From the NCBI RefSeq assembly GCF_005405185.1, contig NZ_BJDO01000027.1:1-32744 (forward strand): 32,744 nucleotides of DNA. The letters run 5' to 3'. A program made the position numbers and the translations under genes. The notes under the pieces are model-generated. The model was not told the origin of the DNA. It saw nothing but the letters and a program-made list of their open reading frames with translations, and did no database searches. Positions 1-6,079 of the stretch are shown piece by piece (position 1 is the first letter of the stretch; each line of letters opens with the position of its first letter). The DNA is from Secundilactobacillus hailunensis. GTDB lineage: Bacteria; Bacillota; Bacilli; Lactobacillales; Lactobacillaceae.

Positions 1-77
1 CTTTCCCAAAAGAAGCGCAATTGGAGGCTTGTTTACCGTGGAATTATGAACCTGATCAGCAATTAGTAACTGAATGA
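1..77 (+). CDS. possible 3' end of an unidentified protein (partial)
   Basis: Read from base 3, the plus strand stays open for 24 codons to a TGA at 75-77. The tail contains LPWNYEPDQQL, which looks protein-like, and a hairpin follows seven bases later. The other two frames are shorter or less protein-like. The start lies outside the window. I do not recognise the family and the fragment is too short to assign a function. The reading frame itself is uncertain. Confidence 0.35.
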   Translation, partial: FPKEAQLEACLPWNYEPDQQLVTE

Positions 78-83
78 AATACA

Positions 84-123
84 AAAACGGACTAACTCAA
101 ATATGAGGAAGTCCGTTTTGTGT
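84..123 (+). terminator. hairpin terminator after the left-edge gene
   Basis: The arms AAAACGGACT (84-93) and AGTCCGTTTT (110-119) form a 10-bp stem directly behind the possible gene end at 77. The 3' arm itself ends in four T, so intrinsic termination on the plus strand is plausible. Confidence 0.6.
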
Positions 124-172
124 TTCAATACGTCCGGTTATAGTGTGCTTACATTTAAATGACTTGCTCACA

Positions 173-209
173 ACAAAAAAAGAGCCTGATTCAAAATCGA
201 ACCAAGCTC
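173..209 (-). terminator. rho-independent terminator of ackA
   Basis: On the minus strand a GAGC…GCTC-based hairpin at 182-209, with a loop of T, is followed by an uninterrupted T run (A run 173-181 on plus). It lies 17 bases beyond the ackA stop codon. It should end the comG–methyltransferase–ackA transcript. Confidence 0.8.
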
Positions 210-225
210 CATCATTATCAATTGA

Positions 226-1416
226 TTATTTAGCTAACCGTTCAACGTCACGAACGATCATTAACTCTTCATCCGTTGGGATCAACAAGGTCTTAACCTT
301 AGCATCTGCCGTTGATAGATCACGTTCAACACCGCGAATATGGTTCTTTTCAGGATCAACAGCAATGCCGAAATAACTTAACTTATCAGCAACTTCTTGG
401 CGAATCGGAATGTCGTTTTCACCAACACCGGCCGTAAAGACAATGGCATCCACACCGTTCATTTCAGCGATGTACTTACCAACGTAACCAACGATCCGGT
501 TGATGTACATATCACGAGCCAAATGCGCCTTCTCGTTTTTATCCTGAACCTTTTCAAGATCCCGCATATCAGCTGAGTATTCGGAAACACCCAGTAAGCC
601 AGACTTCTTGTTCAAGATTTCGATCATATCGTTAGGATCCTTAATGTTTAACTTTTCCATTAAGAACGTAACTAAAGAAGCATCGATATCACCTGAACGG
701 GTGGCCATCATGACCCCGGCTAACGGTGTGAAGCCCATAGACGTATCAAATGACTTGCCATCTTTAATCGCAGTAATGGAAGCACCGGCACCAATGTGCA
801 TGGTGATCAGCTTAAGGTCCTTTAACGGTTTGCCAAGCATGGCTGCTGCCCGACCGGAAACGTAACGGTGGCTAGTCCCGTGAGCACCATATTTACGAGC
901 ACCGTATTTTTCGTAGTATTCGTAAGGAATGGCGTACATATAGTTTGTCTTAGGCATAGTGGTATGGAATGACGTATCAAAGACCGCCACGTTAGGCACG
1001 TTGGGCAAAATCTTACGGAACGTTCGAATACCCATTGCTTCAGCTGGGTTATGCAGTGGGGCATATTCAGCTAAATCTTCGATCTTCTGTAAAACATCAT
1101 CGTCTACTAATGCTGAATCAGTAAAGTATTCACCACCGGCAACGACCCGGTGACCAACACCCGTAATTTCGTTGTAGCTAGCAATGATCTTCAAATCAAT
1201 CAGTTTTTCAAGCATCAGGTGAATAGCTTCTTCGTGGTCTTTAACATCCTGAGTGTTTTCAAACTTTTGGCCATCGCCATACTTAACGGTCACGATGGAA
1301 TCCTTTAAACCAATTCGTTCGATCACACCACTGGTGATGACTTTTTCTGAAGGTGTTTCGAATAATTTAAACTTTAACGTTGAACTTCCTGCATTAACGG
1401 CAAGTGTTTTTCCCAT
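226..1416 (-). CDS. ackA: acetate kinase
   Basis: The enzyme converts acetyl phosphate and ADP to acetate and ATP, the ATP-yielding step after phosphoketolase or Pta. The 396 residues match the usual family length. Catalytic and binding residues of the family are all present: N8 in the NAGSSTLKF motif, R90 in GHRVVAGGE, D147 in FDTSFH, H179 in GAHGTSHR, R240 in ATRSGD, and E383/E384 in PTDEE. The start is ATG with AAGGAG eight bases upstream, overlapping the end of the methyltransferase gene 17 bases away. The two genes are therefore likely co-transcribed, with a hairpin terminator behind ackA. Confidence 0.97.
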   Translation of the reverse strand: MGKTLAVNAGSSTLKFKLFETPSEKVITSGVIERIGLKDSIVTVKYGDGQKFENTQDVKDHEEAIHLMLEKLIDLKIIASYNEITGVGHRVVAGGEYFTDSALVDDDVLQKIEDLAEYAPLHNPAEAMGIRTFRKILPNVPNVAVFDTSFHTTMPKTNYMYAIPYEYYEKYGARKYGAHGTSHRYVSGRAAAMLGKPLKDLKLITMHIGAGASITAIKDGKSFDTSMGFTPLAGVMMATRSGDIDASLVTFLMEKLNIKDPNDMIEILNKKSGLLGVSEYSADMRDLEKVQDKNEKAHLARDMYINRIVGYVGKYIAEMNGVDAIVFTAGVGENDIPIRQEVADKLSYFGIAVDPEKNHIRGVERDLSTADAKVKTLLIPTDEELMIVRDVERLAK

Positions 1417-1433
1417 GTGATAATCTCCTTATG

Positions 1434-2456
1434 TTACTGCTTTAGTAAATCATTTAGTTCCCAGTCAACTATTTCCGCAATGAACTTTGAAAAACCGGCC
1501 TGATCTTTAAACGATGGAAATTCACCGATCATGACCTGATCAGCCTGTTTCGTATTTTCACCGTGGCGCTGCAACAGCAAAATCGACTTTGCCGATTGCT
1601 TAGCCGTAAACAGATCCTTTGGTAAGGCTAATAAGCCTTGCAAGTACGCGTCATCTTGAAGCCAAGACAGTAACCCCTTTGATTCTGGGGTTGAAAACAA
1701 CTGACTTGGAACTAAGAAAACACCGTATCCGCCCGGTTTCACATAGCGCATTGCTTGTTCCAGCAATAAATGATGGACGTAGGAATGGCCTGACTGAGCA
1801 TGTGTCTTAAACGTTGTAACCTTTTCATCAAGTGGATAATAACCAATCGGCAGATCGGATACGACCAGGTCAGCTTCAGGGATCTGCAGTTCACCGAGTG
1901 CGTCCTGATGCATCAAAGTCACTGAAGATTGTTGCAGGGTCGTATTGATATCGGCGACTGAAAGTAATGATTCGTCATTATCGATCCCAATTGCGGCGAC
2001 TTTTTCGTGAGTCGCAGCCGTTAATTGGTTGATAATCGTCGTCAGCAAATTAGCCGTCCCTACAGCTGGATCAAGGATCGTCAGCTGGTTTTGATTTTCA
2101 ACCAGTCGAATCACAATATAGCCCATGACCATGGCGATGCTATCCGGGGTCATCTGATGATTTCCCTGAATATCGTCTTCACGCATGGCCTTGAGCATTG
2201 CTAGCTGAATCGCTTGACGTACGGTTTCAGCATTCAACTGGTTGCGGTCGACAGAATCATATAGGGCCTGAAGCTGCTGAACGGTCTTTTCATCCGGTCG
2301 ACCATCTTCTACCTGAACGTGTCCGTCGATCAAATTATCACCGGATTCAATAAAGGCATCTAAATAAGATGTTGAAAGCGCATCCTTCAGTAACTCGCTG
2401 GATTCATCGAGAACCTTAAAAAGCGCCTCCGTTTCTTTAATAGCCAGAATTGTCAA
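1434..2456 (-). CDS. YtxK-like class I SAM-dependent methyltransferase
   Basis: This 340-residue protein resembles the N6-adenine-type methyltransferase domain found behind com operons in lactobacilli and Bacillus (YtxK). ILDPAVGTANLL (about 127-138) is the SAM-binding loop. SDLPIGYY (about 200-207) occupies the position of the (N/D)PPY catalytic motif, in variant form. The first ~100 residues are helical and lack a specificity domain, so it is not an obvious restriction methylase. Its substrate is unknown. The start is odd: AGGAGG abuts the TTG at 2456 with no spacing. An ATT or CTG a few codons further in is better spaced, so the N-terminus is uncertain by a few residues. Confidence 0.85.
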   Translation of the reverse strand: MTILAIKETEALFKVLDESSELLKDALSTSYLDAFIESGDNLIDGHVQVEDGRPDEKTVQQLQALYDSVDRNQLNAETVRQAIQLAMLKAMREDDIQGNHQMTPDSIAMVMGYIVIRLVENQNQLTILDPAVGTANLLTTIINQLTAATHEKVAAIGIDNDESLLSVADINTTLQQSSVTLMHQDALGELQIPEADLVVSDLPIGYYPLDEKVTTFKTHAQSGHSYVHHLLLEQAMRYVKPGGYGVFLVPSQLFSTPESKGLLSWLQDDAYLQGLLALPKDLFTAKQSAKSILLLQRHGENTKQADQVMIGEFPSFKDQAGFSKFIAEIVDWELNDLLKQ

Positions 2457-2534
2457 CCTCCTATCCTAATGGTTTCTCCACACAAATTATAGTTTACAAA
2501 TATTCGCCTGTTAATTCAAGCTAACATTGGAAAT

Positions 2535-2705
2535 TTAACGTCTATTGGGCGATTTCACCGGCCGTTTTTGCTCGTAATGATGAATCAAAATATCATAGGC
2601 TTCAACCTGTCGTTGATAACCCTGTAATTGGAACAGCAAGACCCCACTTAATAGGATTAAAAATAGCAACGCTAATATCGTGACGAACCCTTGGCGATTA
2701 CTCAT
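2535..2705 (-). CDS. comGG: ComGG-like minor competence pseudopilin
   Basis: A 56-residue protein with one N-terminal hydrophobic segment (about residues 8-28) behind NRQGF, a short prepilin-like cleavage region. It lacks the Glu at position +5 of major pilins, as ComGG proteins usually do. It is the last small gene of the comG set and overlaps comGF by eight bases (ATGAGTAA). I chose ATG 2705 because GGTGG lies five bases upstream; a TTG at 2717 would add four residues. Identity rests mainly on position in the operon, since this family is poorly conserved. Confidence 0.7.
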   Translation of the reverse strand: MSNRQGFVTILALLFLILLSGVLLFQLQGYQRQVEAYDILIHHYEQKRPVKSPNRR

Positions 2706-3120
2706 CGTAACCACCAATCGCCGTCACCGCAGAAAACTGTTGCAATCTCGTTTTCACACTGATTTTCAGCCGTTTATGCACCACGTCAAATTCATAGTAG
2801 TTCATGCCGGTAAATAGTGGCATGTATCCGCCTTTATCGGTCGTTAACATTAGCTTGCCTTGATGACCCTTTAAATAATACGTGCGGGCGTTATCCGTGT
2901 GCGGCTTCAGGGTGGCCTTTTGCAGGTAAACCTGGCCTAAAGAAAAGCGGTATTGCTTGCCTTCAAGTTCAGCCAGCATATGATACCAGGCCAGCTGCTC
3001 ATCATATTTTTGCTGGGTGCGGACGTTCATCATCTGCAGGCCAAATTGCAGGGTCAGTAAAGCTAACGCCGTCACCGCCAGTGCAATTAGCGTTTCAATC
3101 AGTGTAAACCCTGACTTCAT
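2698..3120 (-). CDS. comGF: ComGF minor competence pseudopilin
   Basis: A 140-residue type IV prepilin-like protein. KSGFTLIETLIALAVTALALL (residues 2-22) carries the prepilin peptidase site after G4, the invariant Glu at +5 of the mature protein, and the hydrophobic helix. The C-terminal part is a soluble domain with VHKRLKISVK, as in ComGF. It overlaps comGE upstream by four bases (ATGA type) and comGG downstream. It probably primes or caps the DNA-uptake pseudopilus with ComGD, GE and GG, after processing by ComC. Confidence 0.85.
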   Translation of the reverse strand: MKSGFTLIETLIALAVTALALLTLQFGLQMMNVRTQQKYDEQLAWYHMLAELEGKQYRFSLGQVYLQKATLKPHTDNARTYYLKGHQGKLMLTTDKGGYMPLFTGMNYYEFDVVHKRLKISVKTRLQQFSAVTAIGGYDE

Positions 3121-3320
3121 TTGCTCACCTGCTTTACTGGCTTGAACTGGGCCTCAAATTGGTGGCGAAGCTGCTGTACCCGGACTTGCCGCTGCTCCAG
3201 TTGGTTAGTCATCGCCACGTGGGCTTGGGTGTAGAGCGTGAGACCAATACTGATCAACACCAAACCAATTAGCGCATCACTTAACATAAAGCCGGTTTTA
3301 CGCCGCTTCTCGATCAACAT
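3117..3320 (-). CDS. comGE: ComGE-like minor competence pseudopilin
   Basis: A 67-residue protein with KTGFMLSDALIGLVLISIGL near the N-terminus: a prepilin cleavage site after Gly10 and one transmembrane helix. Asp replaces the usual Glu at +5 of the mature chain. The remainder is a Gln/Arg-rich helix (QLEQRQVRVQQLRHQFEAQF). It overlaps comGD by 23 bases and comGF by four bases. It is shorter than Bacillus ComGE but typical of the very small versions in lactobacilli. The assignment depends on operon order. Confidence 0.7.
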   Translation of the reverse strand: MLIEKRRKTGFMLSDALIGLVLISIGLTLYTQAHVAMTNQLEQRQVRVQQLRHQFEAQFKPVKQVSK

Positions 3321-3744
3321 GGTAGACCCCCCAACCCATTTGAATCACCAAGTGGTATTTGCGCTGATCAACATCCGATAAAAACGTTACGGTTCGTGGC
3401 GAAATCGTGGCATTCGAGCGAATCAGTAATTTTTCGGCCCGTTCAGGATGTAAACTCCGCGGCAGCGTGAGTGATTGATTCCCTTTATCCGTTCGAAAGA
3501 TTATGGGCGCATTCTTTTCAATCGTAATTTCAGTTTTACGACCATGATACTGTGCTTCATAAAGTGCCTGTTTCCAATAGCCGTCGAAACTGTTCCAAAA
3601 AGCCCGTTCCGTCTGCAGCGACGAACGGGAAAAACGTTGGCCGCCAACCATAATAAGCACCAAAAGACTACTGATGATGACTAACGTGATGAGCATTTCA
3701 ATCATCGTAAACCCCTCACGAATTGGCTTTAACTTCGTCACCAT
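3298..3744 (-). CDS. comGD: ComGD competence pseudopilin
   Basis: A 148-residue prepilin-like protein. REGFTMIEMLITLVIISSLL is a classic class III prepilin signal with Glu at +5. The later part (FRTDKGNQSLTLPRSL) resembles the soluble domain of ComGD. The start is ATG 3744, preceded by GAGGGG at ten bases; a TTG at 3771 would give a longer product but has no SD. It begins inside comGC (29-base overlap), suggesting translational coupling. It works as a minor subunit of the competence pilus for DNA uptake. Confidence 0.85.
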   Translation of the reverse strand: MVTKLKPIREGFTMIEMLITLVIISSLLVLIMVGGQRFSRSSLQTERAFWNSFDGYWKQALYEAQYHGRKTEITIEKNAPIIFRTDKGNQSLTLPRSLHPERAEKLLIRSNATISPRTVTFLSDVDQRKYHLVIQMGWGVYHVDREAA

Positions 3745-4021
3745 GGATTTTGATCCCCTCTTTATTCGCAATCTTAACTTGTTTGACTGTCAGGTAGCCG
3801 GCCTTTTGCAATTCTCCCAAACTGGCGGTTTTCTTGTCCGTTGAATCTAGATAAGTATCTAACTGCGTCTGAACCACCGTTGTCATGGCCCCGGTGTGAA
3901 CCGAATTAGCCCGGTCTTTTTGATGACTGATATTGGGTGCGATAATCAGAATCAACAGCCCAATAATAAACAAAACAATCGTCATTTCAATTAAAGTAAA
4001 CCCTGATCTTTTGCGTTGCAT
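3716..4021 (-). CDS. comGC: ComGC major competence pseudopilin
   Basis: A 101-residue major pilin of the transformation pseudopilus. KRSGFTLIEMTIVLFIIGLL (residues 4-23) contains the prepilin peptidase site G|F, the +5 Glu and the transmembrane/assembly helix. The length and the Lys-rich C-terminal half match ComGC. Its ATG overlaps the comGB stop in the sequence TAATG. The assembled filament spans the cell wall and pulls DNA to the ComEA/EC channel, genes for which are not in this window. Confidence 0.92.
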   Translation of the reverse strand: MQRKRSGFTLIEMTIVLFIIGLLILIIAPNISHQKDRANSVHTGAMTTVVQTQLDTYLDSTDKKTASLGELQKAGYLTVKQVKIANKEGIKIHGDEVKANS

Positions 4022-5055
4022 TATAGTCCTCCAATCGTGTGGTACATCGGTAAAAACAAGCTAGCATAAGCGCCGATGATCACACTGCCAATCAGCACAA
4101 ACGATAACGGCTGAATCCAGGTCATCATCACTTCCAAGCGATTAGTTAATCGCTGATAATACAACTCCGTCAAAGCAGTCAGTTCTTTAACTAATTCTGC
4201 CCGGGGCTTACCGCTTTGAAACAGCAGCTGTAATTCCTTGGGTAGAAAATAAAATTGGGTCAGGACTTGTGATAGCGGCTGTCCAGCAGCTAATGCCGTT
4301 TCTAATTTGCCGCCTAACTGGTATAAAAGAGTGGTCGTTTTCGCTTTTCGCAGCGTTAACAGAATTTCTTGAAAACCCAGTCCACCTTCAAACATGATGG
4401 TTAAGGTCGTCAAAAAATAGTAACCGTAATAGGCTTTGATAATGGGTCCCAAAAGGGGGATATGTGCCGTCTGTTCGACCCGTTTTAAAATGGGCTGCTG
4501 TTTGATAGCTTGATACCCGCAGATCATGATCAGCAGTACCGGTACTACCGCAATACTCCACCACCAGCTGATACTATGGTGCTGACTGGTTGGTGCTAAG
4601 GCTTCAATTTGGGGTAGGATCACCAGCTTCATGCCCGTAATGATGACACTCAGTATCGCCACTAAGATCACTGGGTATTGTAACAGCCGTTTGATCTTTT
4701 GATGGCGCTGATGGGCGGTCTGCAGTAAACGGCTAACTTGCCCCAAACTTCGGGTAAGCTGCCCGTGTTCTTCTGCTAACCGTAATTGCAAGCCAATTTG
4801 TTCGTCCACAAACGGCTCAAAAGTCTGACTAACGGTATAACCCGCGTGCAGCTGTTCATTGATTACGTGCAGATCCCGTTTTTGCGGTTGATACAGCGTC
4901 TCACAAAATTGAATGGCGTGCCGAACAGAAAATCCCACTAACAATAAATCACTGACCGTCCGAAAAATATTTGCTTGCGTGCTAATCGACCACGGCTTAA
5001 CCGGCTTTAAAACGCTCGTAGACGGCTGTTGAGATTTGGTTGTTGTCTCTTGCAT
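4021..5055 (-). CDS. comGB: ComGB, competence pilus assembly platform protein
   Basis: A 344-residue GspF/PilC-type inner-membrane protein with two repeated T2SSF domains (about 25-150 and 225-340). Three hydrophobic segments are visible near 128-150, 165-182 and 315-340. It anchors the ComGA ATPase and ComGC assembly in the membrane. The ATG at 5055 has GGAGAG nine bases upstream. This start lies 59 bases inside the end of comGA, an unusually long overlap for the operon, but no internal start with an SD exists. Confidence 0.92.
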   Translation of the reverse strand: MQETTTKSQQPSTSVLKPVKPWSISTQANIFRTVSDLLLVGFSVRHAIQFCETLYQPQKRDLHVINEQLHAGYTVSQTFEPFVDEQIGLQLRLAEEHGQLTRSLGQVSRLLQTAHQRHQKIKRLLQYPVILVAILSVIITGMKLVILPQIEALAPTSQHHSISWWWSIAVVPVLLIMICGYQAIKQQPILKRVEQTAHIPLLGPIIKAYYGYYFLTTLTIMFEGGLGFQEILLTLRKAKTTTLLYQLGGKLETALAAGQPLSQVLTQFYFLPKELQLLFQSGKPRAELVKELTALTELYYQRLTNRLEVMMTWIQPLSFVLIGSVIIGAYASLFLPMYHTIGGL

Positions 5056-5968
5056 ACTTCAGGCTCTCCTCCCATTGCGGTGTCATTTCTGCAGTTTGTT
5101 GCCACTTACTAACGGGCCCACTAACTAGATCGAGCAAAGCTGTTAGTTTGCCGTCTGCGGTTGGTAATAGGCGCTGATAGGCCACGCCCACCACTGCCTG
5201 CGCAATTGCAGCCGGTTCAATACCTAACTGGCTCAACCGGGTAACGGTGCCCTTAGCCGTTTGGGCGTGGACACTGCTCAGCACCAGATGACCGCTTAGC
5301 GCCGCATCAACGGCTGCCTTAGCCGTTTCACGATCCCGGATTTCACCGATGATCAAAACCTCTGGCCGGTGCCGTAACGCTACTTTGATCAACGCCTGAT
5401 AGCTCATTTCTGCCGCTGGATTCACCTGCAACTGCAAAAAGTCCGGTGCCACGATCTCAGTCGGATCTTCCACTGACAAAACGGATAACGTCTGGCTCAG
5501 CTCTTTAGCTAAATGATAAATCGTGCTAGTCTTGCCAGACCCCGTGGGGCCCGCGAAGAGTATTAGTCCCCGCAATGAACACCAGTCACGCAGTTGAGTC
5601 AGTTGTTTTGGCACTAAAAAGGCTAATCGCTGTTCAGCCAGTGGCAGCAGCAAACGAATCACGATGGATTCTTGGTTGATAAAATTACCCACGCTAGAGA
5701 GCCTTAAATGAACGGTCTGCCCATCGACAGTCAGGGTCAAGGCACCTAATTGGGGGCGTCTGGTCTCAGTGATCGCCATGTTAGCCCGGTATTTAAAATG
5801 GGCAATTAACTGCTGACCTTCACTGATGGTCAATTGCTTAACGAATTGCAGCCCATCGCCGTGGTGTTCAAAGACCCGGTAAACATCACCAACCGGTTGA
5901 ATGTGCAAATCTGAACTGCCCGATGCAACCGCGGCGCTGAGTAAAGTTTGTCCTAATTGTTCTATCAT
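4997..5968 (-). CDS. comGA: ComGA, competence pilus assembly ATPase
   Basis: A GspE/PilB-family secretion ATPase of 323 residues that powers pseudopilus assembly at the cytoplasmic face. Walker A is GPTGSGKT (140-147), the Asp box VEDPTE (166-171), Walker B VLIIGEIRD (204-212) and the His box SSVHAQ (231-236). All are intact. Of several in-frame starts, the ATG at 5968 is six bases behind AGGAGG; the longer GTA-rich extension from 5998 has no SD of its own. It is the first gene of comG and starts about 50 bases after the upstream exporter's terminator. Confidence 0.93.
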   Translation of the reverse strand: MIEQLGQTLLSAAVASGSSDLHIQPVGDVYRVFEHHGDGLQFVKQLTISEGQQLIAHFKYRANMAITETRRPQLGALTLTVDGQTVHLRLSSVGNFINQESIVIRLLLPLAEQRLAFLVPKQLTQLRDWCSLRGLILFAGPTGSGKTSTIYHLAKELSQTLSVLSVEDPTEIVAPDFLQLQVNPAAEMSYQALIKVALRHRPEVLIIGEIRDRETAKAAVDAALSGHLVLSSVHAQTAKGTVTRLSQLGIEPAAIAQAVVGVAYQRLLPTADGKLTALLDLVSGPVSKWQQTAEMTPQWEESLKYARDNNQISTAVYERFKAG

Positions 5969-6018
5969 CATTTCCCTCCTGTCCCTACCTACGCGCATTA
6001 ATTGACTAAAGTTTGCAG

Positions 6019-6051
6019 AAAAAAAGGCGCTCCCCTTTCAGGAAACGTCTT
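6019..6051 (-). terminator. terminator between the MMPL exporter and comGA
   Basis: On the minus strand CGTTTCC pairs with GGGAGCG around a TGAAAG loop, extended by AAG/CTT, and seven T follow. It separates the exporter transcript from comGA. The stretch left for a comG promoter is only about 50 bases. I see no convincing sigma-A or com-box motif there. Confidence 0.75.
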
Positions 6052-6079
6052 CATTCATTCAATTCAGCTAATGACCAAT

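Noticed and set aside
5952-6020. A competence sigma-factor box upstream of comGA
   Set aside because: Only about 50 bases follow the terminator and none matches the streptococcal TACGAATA box or a clear sigma-A promoter.
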